This document shows, one piece after another, positions 30,213 to 38,188 of a DNA stretch of 64,000 bases (the stretch's first letter is position 1; each line of letters begins with the position of its first letter). The notes under the pieces were generated by a model. It ran no database searches. It saw only the letters and a program-made list of their open reading frames with translations, and had not been told where the DNA came from. The DNA is from Bauldia sp. (lineage in GTDB: Bacteria; Pseudomonadota; Alphaproteobacteria; Rhizobiales; Kaistiaceae): the NCBI GenBank assembly GCA_026126025.1, contig JAHCJZ010000008.1, positions 1-64,000 of the forward strand, written 5' to 3'. The position numbers were made by a program, and so were the translations under genes.

Positions 30213-31189
30213 CCCTCGAGGTCGATGAGGCCGGCATCGCCGGCTTCGGTGCCGAAGGCGAGGCGGGCGCCGCGGTCGTCCCAGGCGAGGGCGGAGACGG
30301 GGGAGTCGTCGCCCTGGCGGAGGAGCTGCGGGCGGCTGCCGTCGATGGGGGCGATGCCGACGACGCCGTCGCGAAAGCCGACGGCCAGCACGTCTTCCCT
30401 CGGGTGGAAGGCGACGCGGGTCACCAGCGGTTCGCCGCGATTGGCGAGCTGAAGCGGCGCCTTGCCCTGCGGGCCGTCCTTGGTGAGGAACGGCCACACC
30501 ACCGCCGATTCCGAGCCGGAGGTCGCGAGATAGCGGCCGCGCGGCGACCAGGAGAGCGAGCGCGGCTTGGCGGGATAGCCGGTCATGCGCAAATGATCGG
30601 CTTCGGGCAGGCGCCAGCCGTGGAGCGCGTTCTCCTGCATCGCGGTGACGACGTAGCGGCCGTCCGGCGAGAACGTCACCGCCATATGGGCGCCGTTCCA
30701 GGCGAGCTCGGTCACGGGCGCGTCGGCGTTGACCCACCACAGGCTGACGCCGTTGTAGCGCGCCACCGCGAGACGGAAGCCCTTGGGCGCGAAGGCGAGG
30801 CCGGCCACGGTTCTGTCGTGCTCGAAGCGCTTCTCCTTACCGTCGGGAAGGAGCACCACCGCCCGCTTGCCGGCGCCGAACGCGATCGCGCCGTTCGGCC
30901 CGGCCGCGACCTGGTCGATCCAGCGCCCGGCATGGGACGCCCGCTCGCTCACCGCGCCCTCGGCGGTAACCTGCATCACCTTGCCGTCGTCGCCGCCGGT
31001 GACGAGCGTCCGGCCGTCCTGCGTGCGTGCGGTGGCGAGGATCGGCCCGGTGTGGACCGTGACGCCTTCGGCGGCGGGGCCGGTGACGATGCGGACCGTT
31101 CCGTCGCCCAGCGCGAAGGCGGCGCGGCCGTCGAGGAAAGCGGCGCCGACGACGAAGGCGCCGAACGGGAAGGGCTGAAGGGTCGGCAT
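30209..31189 (-). CDS. WD40 repeat protein
   Basis: A 326-residue protein made almost entirely of WD40-type beta-propeller blades (for example AGLAFAPKGFRLAVARYNGVSLW shown in parts: LAFAPKG, AVARYNG; AVTFSPDGRYVVT; SLSWSPRGRYLATSG; VTRVAFHPREDVLAVG; ALAWDDRGARLAFGT), giving about seven blades. No signal peptide, so cytoplasmic. Likely a protein-interaction scaffold with unknown partner. It converges with the preceding gene; the two overlap by four bases. Confidence 0.85.
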   Translation of the reverse strand: MPTLQPFPFGAFVVGAAFLDGRAAFALGDGTVRIVTGPAAEGVTVHTGPILATARTQDGRTLVTGGDDGKVMQVTAEGAVSERASHAGRWIDQVAAGPNGAIAFGAGKRAVVLLPDGKEKRFEHDRTVAGLAFAPKGFRLAVARYNGVSLWWVNADAPVTELAWNGAHMAVTFSPDGRYVVTAMQENALHGWRLPEADHLRMTGYPAKPRSLSWSPRGRYLATSGSESAVVWPFLTKDGPQGKAPLQLANRGEPLVTRVAFHPREDVLAVGFRDGVVGIAPIDGSRPQLLRQGDDSPVSALAWDDRGARLAFGTEAGDAGLIDLEG

Positions 31190-31235
31190 GGGCCGCTGTC
31201 CTAGCCGACTGCCGCCGCGCCGTCACGAGGCGGCG

Positions 31236-31270
31236 GAAAAGAAACGGCGCGGCCCTTTCGGGCCGCGCCG
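31236..31270 (-). terminator. Terminator of dehydrogenase A
   Basis: CGGCGCGGCCC pairs with GGGCCGCGCCG around a TTTC loop (31245-31270). Read on the minus strand it is followed by TTTCTTTT. Confidence 0.9.
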
Positions 31271-31290
31271 CTCGATCGGTTTCCCCGCGC

Positions 31291-32994
31291 CTAGAGCGTG
31301 AAGAAGAAGATCTGCCAGGTGCGCTGCAGGTTCATCAGCGACGCGGCGTTCGGGTCGTCGCCGCGCTGCGGATAGCCGCCGCCGACGAAGAGCTGGTTGA
31401 TGTTGCTGGTGCCGACCGGCACCGCGACATACTGCTTGCCGTTCACCGCGTAGCTGATCGGCGGCGCATCGATCGTGGCGCCGAGGTTCACGCTCCACAG
31501 GATCTCCAGCGTCTCGTCGTCCATGGCGAAGAAGTCGCCATTGACCATGTTCGAGAACACCACGCCGCCGGCCGTCGCGAGCGTGCCGCCATAGGGCACG
31601 AACGGGATCTCGGCCTTGGCCGCGATGTTGCCCTCGTTGTCCATGGCAACGATCGAGCCGGTCTGCGTGTCGCCGAGGCCGAAGCCGCCCTCGGTGACCG
31701 AGCAGCCTTCCAGCGCCGGGCCGTAATGCAGGCCGGTGCGGTGGCTGACGGAGGTCGGCTGGAAGTTCACGCCGCCCTGGAGGTTCGGGCAGAACCGATC
31801 CACCTGGGTTTCGCCGGCGAAGGCGCCGTGGGCGTAGACCTGGATGCCGCCGGCGGCGAGCGCCGGATCGTACTCGACCGGCATGCCGGTCTTCGGATCG
31901 AGGCCGGCCGTCCAGGTCACCTCGTTCACGTACGGCACGCCGTTGATGAAGGTGCCGTCCGCGGCGTTGAGCGCATAGGTGAAGCCGTTGCGGCCGAAGT
32001 GCAGGATGCGCTTCTCACCGCTGTCGGTCGTCACCAGCTGGTGCGTGCCGATCTCGTCATAGTCCCACTGGTCGTTCGGCGTGTACTGGAAGTACCACTG
32101 CAGCGCGCCGTTGTCGGCATCGATGACGATGACGGCCTGGCTGTAAAGGTTGTCGCCGGCGCGCAGCGTCGGGTCGCCGAACGGGGTCGGGTTCGCCGTG
32201 CCCCAGTAGATGAGGTTGGTCTCCGGGTCGTAGGTGCCCGTAGTCCAGAGGCCCGAGCCGCCCGACAGGTAGATGTCGCTGTCGGCCGGCCAGGTTTCGC
32301 CGCCCGGCTCGCCCGGACCGGCGACGGTCCAGAAGCGCCACAGCTGCGAGCCGTCCTCGGCGCTGCGGGCGTCCATCCAGCCGCGCATCGGCGCATCGCC
32401 CGCCGGACCCATGATGATCCGGTCTTCGAGGGCCATCGGCGCCATCGTGAAGTACTCGTCCGGGTCTTCCTGGGTGGCGACGTCCCACTCGACCTCGCCC
32501 GTCGCGGCGTTGGTCGCGATCAGGTAGCCGTCGCGGGTGATGGTGTAGGCAAGGTCGCCCAGCAGGGCGGCGCCGCGGTTGTTGTTGATGCCCGCGATTT
32601 CCGGGTCGGTCTCCGGGTCCATGATCCAGTTGATGTAGGCCTGGTCGCCCGAGGACACGTCGATGCGGTAGAGCGCCGCGCCGCCATCGGTCATGTAGAG
32701 GATGCCGTTGTCGACCAGCGGGGTCGCCTGGAGGCCGGCGCCGATGCCGGCGATCGGGCGCGGAATCAGCGAGATCACGAACGCCAAGCGGAGGTCGCCG
32801 ACATTGTCCTTGTTGATCTCGTCGAGCTCGACATAGCGGTTGGCGTCGTAGGTCATGTTGTTCATGAGCCAGTTGCCCGGCTCAGGATTCAGCAGGCGGT
32901 CATAGGTGACCTGGGCGGACGCCCCGGTCGAAAGAGCGGTACCGGCCAGGAGCACAAGCGCGCCCAGGCCCGCGATTCTCACGCGAGATTGCAT
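31291..32994 (-). CDS. PQQ-dependent dehydrogenase, paralogue A
   Basis: A 567-residue periplasmic quinoprotein: signal peptide 1-27 (ASA-Q), then an eight-bladed propeller. Matches to methanol/alcohol dehydrogenases are the Trp of SGLWTTGTYDP (cofactor stacking), Asn of WGTANP (metal ligand), catalytic Asp311 in W-D-Y-D, Asp313 (extra aspartate of lanthanide enzymes) and Arg of FGRNG. The GPAGDAPMRG block replaces the usual SGAE metal-ligand block, and the adjacent Cys-Cys pair is absent (INNNRG in its place). A Cys pair (FCPN, EGC) corresponds to the second disulfide. It has no haem domain, so an external cytochrome is needed. A differs from the rest in YVELDEIN where others have YSPLDEIN. 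GGAGGA precedes ATG 32994. Substrate unknown. Confidence 0.9.
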   Translation of the reverse strand: MQSRVRIAGLGALVLLAGTALSTGASAQVTYDRLLNPEPGNWLMNNMTYDANRYVELDEINKDNVGDLRLAFVISLIPRPIAGIGAGLQATPLVDNGILYMTDGGAALYRIDVSSGDQAYINWIMDPETDPEIAGINNNRGAALLGDLAYTITRDGYLIATNAATGEVEWDVATQEDPDEYFTMAPMALEDRIIMGPAGDAPMRGWMDARSAEDGSQLWRFWTVAGPGEPGGETWPADSDIYLSGGSGLWTTGTYDPETNLIYWGTANPTPFGDPTLRAGDNLYSQAVIVIDADNGALQWYFQYTPNDQWDYDEIGTHQLVTTDSGEKRILHFGRNGFTYALNAADGTFINGVPYVNEVTWTAGLDPKTGMPVEYDPALAAGGIQVYAHGAFAGETQVDRFCPNLQGGVNFQPTSVSHRTGLHYGPALEGCSVTEGGFGLGDTQTGSIVAMDNEGNIAAKAEIPFVPYGGTLATAGGVVFSNMVNGDFFAMDDETLEILWSVNLGATIDAPPISYAVNGKQYVAVPVGTSNINQLFVGGGYPQRGDDPNAASLMNLQRTWQIFFFTL

Positions 32995-33086
32995 CTTCAG
33001 GTTCCTCCGAAGTCGGTCCAAGGTCTGAGGCCTCGGCTTGCCGACGGTGCAGTCTGACTGGGCGAGCTTAGCCCGAACCCGCCCCG

Positions 33087-33134
33087 CTTATAGACACACG
33101 ATCACGAAAACGCGAGCTATTTACCCAAATGGGG
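33087..33134 (-). promoter_or_regulatory. Promoter and operator of dehydrogenase A
   Basis: On the minus strand: inverted repeat ACCC-AAAT-GGGG (33123-33134), block CGATCACGAAAACGCGAG (33099-33116, written on the plus strand), and a -10-like TATAAG (33087-33092). The same order and spacing recur before B and E, and partly before F. The leader to the start codon is about 90 bases. Confidence 0.65.
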
Positions 33135-33170
33135 ACTGGCGGCGTCGCAGAAACGTGCGTTGTCGCTGCC

Positions 33171-33210
33171 AAAAAGAAGGCCGGCGCGGCCCTTTCGGAC
33201 CGCGCCGGCC
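33171..33210 (-). terminator. Terminator of dehydrogenase B
   Basis: GGCCGGCGCGG pairs with CCGCGCCGGCC in a 32-base hairpin (33179-33210), followed on the minus strand by TTCTTTTT. Confidence 0.9.
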
Positions 33211-33226
33211 GGGTGCGTTCAGGCTC

Positions 33227-34927
33227 CTAGAGCGTGAAGACGTAGAGCGTCCAGGTGCGCTGCGAGTTCGCGACCGACGCCGCGTTCGGATCATCGCCCG
33301 CGGCCAGGTAGCCGCCATTGATGAACAGCTGGCTGATGTTGCTGGTGCCGACCGGCACCGCGACATACTGCTTGCCGTTCACCGCATAGGTGATCGGCGC
33401 GGCGTCGATCGGCGAGCCGACATTGACGCTCCACAGGATCTCGAGCGTCTCGTCGTCCATGGCGAAGATGTCGCCATTGACCATGTTCGAGAACACGAGA
33501 CCGCCGGCGGTCGACACGGTGCCGCCATAGGGCACGAACGGGATCTCGGCCTTGGCCGCGATGTTGCCGTCGGCGTCCATGGCCACGATCGAGCCGGTGG
33601 TGCGCTCGCTGGTGGCGAAGCCGCCTTCGGTCAGCGAGCAGCCTTCCAGCGCGGCGCCGTAGTGCCAGCCGGTCCGCTGGCTGACGGTGGTCGGCTGGAA
33701 GTTCACGCCGCCCTGGAGGTTCGGACAGAACCGATCCACCTGGGTTTCGCCGGCAAAGGCGCCGTGGGCGTAGACCTGGATGCCGCCGGCGGCGAGCGCC
33801 GGGTCGTACTCGACCGGCATGCCGGTCTTGGGATCGAGGCCGGCCGTCCAGGTCACCTCGTTCACATAGGCCACGCCATTGAGGAAGGTGCCGTCGGTGG
33901 CGTTGAGGGCATAGGTGAAACCGTTGCGGCCGAAATGCAGGATGCGCTTCTCGCCGTCCACGGAGACGATCTGGTGGCTGCCGATCTCGTCATAGTCCCA
34001 CTGGTCGTTCGGCGTGTACTGGAAGTACCACTCAAGATTGCCGTTCGACGCGTTCAGCGCGACCACCGCCTGGCTATAAAGGTTGTCGCCGGGACGGAGC
34101 GTCGGGTCACCGAACGGAGTCGGGTTGGCCGTGCCCCAGTAGAGGAGGTCGGTCTCCGGATCGTAGGAGCCGGTGGTCCACAGGCCCGAAGCGCCCGACA
34201 GATAGATGTCGCTGTCGGCCGGCCAGGTCTCGCCGCCCGGCTCGCCCGGACCGGGGATGAGCCAGAAGTTCCACAGCTCGGAGCCGTCGTCGGCGCTGCG
34301 GCCCTGGACCCAGCCGCGCATCGGCGCGTCGCCCGCCGGACCCATGATGATCTTGCCGTCAAGAGCAAGCGGGGCCATCGTGAAGTACTCGTCCGGGTCG
34401 ATCTGGGTCGCGACGTCCCAAGCCACCTCACCGGTGGAGGCGTCGGTCGCGATCAGATAGCCGTCGCGGGAGATGGTGTAGGCGAGGTCGCCGAGAAGGG
34501 CGGCGCCGCGGTTGTTGTTGATGCCCGGGATTTCGGGATCGGTCTCCGGATCCATGATCCAGTTGATGTAGCCCTGCCTCCCGTTGGAGACGTCGATGCG
34601 GTACAGCGCGCCGCCGCCATCGGTGATGTAGAGGATGCCGTTGTCGACCAGCGGCGTGCTCTGCAGGCCGCCGCCGAGACCGGCCACCGGCCGGGGAATC
34701 AGCGACACCGTGAAGGCGAGGTCGAGATCGGCGACGTTGTCGCGGTTGATCTCGTCGAGCGGCGAATAGCGGTTGCCGTCATAGGTCAGGTTGTTGGTAA
34801 GCCAGTTCTCGGGCTCGGGGTTCAGCAGGCGGTCGTAAGTGACCTGCGCCGAGGCGCCGGTCGAAAGGGCGGTACCTGCGAGGAGCACAACGGCTCCCAG
34901 GCCCGCGTATCTCACGCGAGTTTTCAT
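33227..34927 (-). CDS. PQQ-dependent dehydrogenase, paralogue B
   Basis: 566 residues; closest to A, sharing the VYAHGAFAGETQVDRFCPNL segment. Catalytic and extra aspartates are Asp311 and Asp313 (QWDYDEIGSHQIV). It differs in the substrate-side loop: RGWVQGRSADDG and NFWLIPGPGEPGG instead of RGWMDARSAEDG and RFWTVAGPGEPGG. Signal peptide ends TGASA-Q. ATG 34927 follows GGGAG by nine bases; a longer frame reaches 35020 but would bury the signal peptide. It has its own promoter and terminator. Confidence 0.9.
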   Translation of the reverse strand: MKTRVRYAGLGAVVLLAGTALSTGASAQVTYDRLLNPEPENWLTNNLTYDGNRYSPLDEINRDNVADLDLAFTVSLIPRPVAGLGGGLQSTPLVDNGILYITDGGGALYRIDVSNGRQGYINWIMDPETDPEIPGINNNRGAALLGDLAYTISRDGYLIATDASTGEVAWDVATQIDPDEYFTMAPLALDGKIIMGPAGDAPMRGWVQGRSADDGSELWNFWLIPGPGEPGGETWPADSDIYLSGASGLWTTGSYDPETDLLYWGTANPTPFGDPTLRPGDNLYSQAVVALNASNGNLEWYFQYTPNDQWDYDEIGSHQIVSVDGEKRILHFGRNGFTYALNATDGTFLNGVAYVNEVTWTAGLDPKTGMPVEYDPALAAGGIQVYAHGAFAGETQVDRFCPNLQGGVNFQPTTVSQRTGWHYGAALEGCSLTEGGFATSERTTGSIVAMDADGNIAAKAEIPFVPYGGTVSTAGGLVFSNMVNGDIFAMDDETLEILWSVNVGSPIDAAPITYAVNGKQYVAVPVGTSNISQLFINGGYLAAGDDPNAASVANSQRTWTLYVFTL

Positions 34928-35029
34928 AACGGTTTCTCTCCCAGGTCGGCCCGGACGGTCTGAAGCCCCGGTTGTCCGACGTGTTTCGTGTTGAGGGCGC
35001 GGGCCGGTTTTCGGCCTCATCCCCGGACC

Positions 35030-35080
35030 CTTATAGAGGCCCGATCACGAAAACGCGAGCAGTTTACCCCCCAAACGGGT
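35030..35080 (-). promoter_or_regulatory. Promoter and operator of dehydrogenase B
   Basis: TATAAG (35030-35035), an exact copy of CGATCACGAAAACGCGAG (35042-35059), and CCCC-AAAC-GGGT (35069-35080). The arrangement matches that of A base for base in the central block. Confidence 0.7.
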
Positions 35081-35107
35081 GGGACGCGTGCGCGCATGCG
35101 CGGCCCC

Positions 35108-35141
35108 AAAAGGAACGGCGCGGTCCTTTCGGACCGCGCCG
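35108..35141 (-). terminator. Terminator of dehydrogenase C
   Basis: CGGCGCGGTCC pairs with GGACCGCGCCG around TTTC (35116-35141). The minus-strand tail is TTCCTTTT. Confidence 0.9.
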
Positions 35142-35166
35142 CCCGCGGATTGATGCGTGGCTTCGC

Positions 35167-36867
35167 CTAGAGTGCGAAGACGTAGATCGTCCAGGTGCGC
35201 TGGGAGTTGGCGACCGAAGCGGCGTTCGGATCGTCGCCGGCGGCGAGATAGCCGCCATTGGAGAACAGGCTGCTGATATTGCTGGTGCCGACCGGGATGG
35301 CGACGAACTCCTTGCCGTTCACGCCATAGACGATCGGCGGGGCGTCGATCGGCGAGCCGAGATTGACGCTCCACAGCACCTCCAGCGTCTCGTCGTCCAT
35401 GGCGAAGAAGTCGCCATTGACCATCGACGAAAAGACGAGGCCGCCGCCGGTGGTCACGGTGCCGCCATACGGGACGAACGGGATCGAGGCCTTGGCCGCG
35501 ATGTTGCCGTCGACGTCCGCCGCGACGATCGCGCCGGTGGTGCGCTCGCTGATGCCGAAGGCGCCCGCGGTGGAGCAGCCTTCGATCGACGAGCCGTAGG
35601 TCCAGTTGGTGCGGTCGCTGTGGCTGGTCGGCTGGAAGTTCACGCCGCCCTGGATGTTCGGGCAGAACTCGCCCGCGACCTGGGTTTCGCCGGCGAAGGC
35701 GCCGTGGGCGTATTGCTGGATGCCGCCCGAGGCGAGCGCCGGATCGTACTCGATCGGCAGGCCGGTCTTCGGATCGAGACCCGCCGTCCAGGTGATCTGC
35801 TCCACATAGGGCACACCGTTGATGAAGGTGCCGTCGGTGGCGTCGAGCACATAGGCGAAGCCGTTGCGGCCGAAGTGCTGCACGCGGGCCTGGCCGCCCG
35901 CATCGTACAGCTGGTGGCTGCCAATCTCGTCATAGTCCCACTGCTCGTTCGGGGTGTACTGGAAGTACCATTCCAGCGCGCCGCTCTCGGCGTTGATGAC
36001 GACGAGCGAGGACGAGTAGAGGTTGTCGCCGGGGCGCAGATCCGGATCGCCGAACGGCGTCGGATTGGCGGTGCCCCAGTAGATGAGGTTGGTGTCGGGG
36101 TCGTACGAACCCGTGGTCCACAGGCCCGAGGCGCCTGACAGGTAGATGTCGGAATCGGACGGCCAGGTCTCGCCGCCCGGCTCGCCCGGACCCGCGACGG
36201 TCCAGAAGCGCCAGAGCTCCGAGCCGTCGGCGGCCGAACGGGCTTCCATCCAGCCGCGCATCGGCGCATCGCCCGCCGGACCGAATACGATGCGGTCCTC
36301 CAGGGCGAGCGGCGCCATCGTGAAGTATTCGTCCGGATCGATCTGGGTGGCGACGTCCCACTCGACCTCGCCGGAGGCGGCGTTGGTCGCGGTGAGATAG
36401 CCGTCGCGGGTGAGGCTGTAGACGGAGTCGCCCAGCAGCGCGACGCCGCGGTTGTTGACGATGCCGGCGGTCTCCGGGTCGGTCTGCGGATCCTGGATCC
36501 AGTTGATGTAGCCCTGCCTGCCCGACGACACGTCGATGCGGTAGACCGCGCCGGCGCCGTCGGTGATGTAGAGGATGCCGTTGTCGACCAGCGGCGTGGC
36601 GTGGAGACCGCCACCGAGGCCGGCGACCGGCCGCGGGATCAGGGACACCGCGAAGGCGAGATCGAGGTCGCCGACATTGCCGGTGTTGATCTCGTCGAGC
36701 GGCGAGTAGCGGTGGCCGTCATAGGTGCGGTTGTGGGTGAGCCAGTTGTCCGGCTCCGGATTGAGCAGGCGGTCATAGGTGACCTGCGCCGAAGCGCTGG
36801 TCGACAGCGCCGTGCCGGCGAGGAGCACAAGTGCTCCCACGCCCGCGAATTTCACGGGAGTACGCAT
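35167..36867 (-). CDS. PQQ-dependent dehydrogenase, paralogue C
   Basis: 566 residues with Asp311/Asp313 in EQWDYDEIGSHQLY. It belongs with E and F by its start (VKFAGVGALVLLAG) and NRTYDGHRYSPLDEIN. Unique points are QHFGRNGFAYVLDATDG and a one-residue longer AGEFCPNIQ with the following NWTYGSSIEGCSTAGAFG. GGAGGA lies nine bases before ATG 36867. Its upstream region keeps the CGATCACGAAAACGCGAG-like block but neither the -10 TATAAG nor the ACCC-N4-GGGT repeat, so its expression may differ or be weak. Confidence 0.9.
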   Translation of the reverse strand: MRTPVKFAGVGALVLLAGTALSTSASAQVTYDRLLNPEPDNWLTHNRTYDGHRYSPLDEINTGNVGDLDLAFAVSLIPRPVAGLGGGLHATPLVDNGILYITDGAGAVYRIDVSSGRQGYINWIQDPQTDPETAGIVNNRGVALLGDSVYSLTRDGYLTATNAASGEVEWDVATQIDPDEYFTMAPLALEDRIVFGPAGDAPMRGWMEARSAADGSELWRFWTVAGPGEPGGETWPSDSDIYLSGASGLWTTGSYDPDTNLIYWGTANPTPFGDPDLRPGDNLYSSSLVVINAESGALEWYFQYTPNEQWDYDEIGSHQLYDAGGQARVQHFGRNGFAYVLDATDGTFINGVPYVEQITWTAGLDPKTGLPIEYDPALASGGIQQYAHGAFAGETQVAGEFCPNIQGGVNFQPTSHSDRTNWTYGSSIEGCSTAGAFGISERTTGAIVAADVDGNIAAKASIPFVPYGGTVTTGGGLVFSSMVNGDFFAMDDETLEVLWSVNLGSPIDAPPIVYGVNGKEFVAIPVGTSNISSLFSNGGYLAAGDDPNAASVANSQRTWTIYVFAL

Positions 36868-37285
36868 GGTTTCGGTTTCCTCCGTGGCCGGTCCGGGAGC
36901 GTCTGCGGCCCCGGTCCCGTGCCTGGTTCAGTCTGCTTGCGGCGAGCCTTGGTCAACGACCGTAGACTCGAACGCCGCATTGATCACGAAAACGCGACAA
37001 CAAGTCAACAAGCGTAGCAACGTCCGCATTTCCAGCACAAGCCTTTGAAAATACAGAGATTTCTGGATCGGCACGACAGGCCGATGAGCCTGGCAAATGA
37101 CAGTGGGTGCACCGCGGAACAGCGACCGCGTCCGCTCGGGCGCCTGTGGACGCAGTGACCGTGCCTTCGCGCGCGAGGCGAAGGCGGTTGATGCCAGCGC
37201 CGCGTCGGGTGGTATTGTCGTGGCTGCCTTCGAGACACCGGCCACCAGAAGCCGGGTCTGGCGGACGCAGGGAGCAAGGCGGGAA
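36868..37285. other. Divergent intergenic region between dehydrogenase C and the LuxR gene
   Basis: 418 bases without a gene. It holds the leader of C, the block TGATCACGAAAACGCGA (36981-36997) shared with A, B and E, and next to it CAACAAGTCAACAAGCG, part of which (GTCAACAAGCG) recurs upstream of G at 48155-48165. The promoter of the LuxR gene must lie here too; I cannot place it. Confidence 0.6.
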
Positions 37286-38044
37286 ATGCAGAGCGCGGAC
37301 CGGATCGCCGACGTTGCGGCATCTGTTTATGAAGCAGTCGTGTCCGGGTTCGGCATGGCCGAGCTCACCGAGAAGATAGGGGAACTGTTCCGCTCACCCT
37401 TTGTCGGGGTGGAGGTCAGGGTCGGCGACTGGACCCTCCGTCGAACGTTCTTCGCCGATTCCAGCGAGCGCGAACGTCTCTACTGGACCTGCTACCAGGC
37501 GAAGGATCCGTTTCGCAGGGCCGTCGAGCGCGCGCCCGATCTCCAGACGGTCAGCTTCGCCGACATAACCCGCAACGAGACGCTTGCGGGGTCCGCCGTC
37601 TATCGGGACATGCTCGCGCCGATGGATCTGGATCAGATTCTCGCGCTCGGCCGCATGGACGTCTCGCTGGAGATCAAGATGGCGATCGGCCGGCGCGTGG
37701 GCGACGCCGGTTTCGACAAAAGGGCCGCGCGCCGTCTCGAAACGCTGGGGCGGCTTCTCGATCGCGCCTGCCGGCTGAAGGCGAGCCTTCTGCAGGTGCG
37801 GGACGGCGCTCAGCTCCCGGCGGCCGGCCAGCTCTCGAAGCGCTTCCAGCTCACCTCGCGACAGGCGGAAATCGCCGCCGAGATAACCTCCGGCCGGCAC
37901 CCGTCGAAGATCGCGGAGGACTTCCACGTCTCCTTCGAGACGATCAGGTCCCATCTCAAGAACCTCTACGCCAAGACCGGCGCGCGCAACCGGGCCGAGC
38001 TCGTTGCGATCCTCGCCGGGACAGGTGTCCCGGGCGTTCACTGA
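37286..38044 (+). CDS. LuxR-family transcriptional regulator
   Basis: 252 residues. The C-terminal GerE/LuxR helix-turn-helix is clear: LTSRQAEIAAEITSGRHPSK, then IAEDFHVSFETIRSHLKNLY and AKTGARNRAELV (residues about 193-247). The N-terminal 180 residues are a helical sensor-like region with no clear PAS, autoinducer or receiver motif. It sits in the middle of the dehydrogenase array, divergent from C and 144 bases before D, and is the only regulator there, so it is the obvious candidate to bind the shared ACCC-N4-GGGT sites (inference). ATG 37286 is preceded by AAGGCGGG; the earlier ATG at 37097 would add a basic stretch lacking family features. Confidence 0.88.
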   Translation: MQSADRIADVAASVYEAVVSGFGMAELTEKIGELFRSPFVGVEVRVGDWTLRRTFFADSSERERLYWTCYQAKDPFRRAVERAPDLQTVSFADITRNETLAGSAVYRDMLAPMDLDQILALGRMDVSLEIKMAIGRRVGDAGFDKRAARRLETLGRLLDRACRLKASLLQVRDGAQLPAAGQLSKRFQLTSRQAEIAAEITSGRHPSKIAEDFHVSFETIRSHLKNLYAKTGARNRAELVAILAGTGVPGVH

Positions 38045-38075
38045 GACCGCTGCCGCCGCGCGACCTGACGGAATC

Positions 38076-38105
38076 CCGTGAATCACCCGGCCGGGTGATT
38101 CACGG
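38076..38105 (+). promoter_or_regulatory. 30-base perfect palindrome upstream of dehydrogenase D
   Basis: The left arm CCGTGAATCACCCGG is followed directly by its exact complement. The centre contains ACCC-GGCC-GGGT, the same inverted repeat found before A, B, E and F. It begins 32 bases after the LuxR stop and ends 83 bases before the D start. No T-run follows, so an operator is more likely than a terminator, though both are possible. Confidence 0.6.
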
Positions 38106-38188
38106 CATCGGTGGCGCGTGCCATTGATTTTTTCATGCGCGCGCGAAGACGCGCGGGCTGCTGAACAAGAAACTGGGAGGAAACAACA

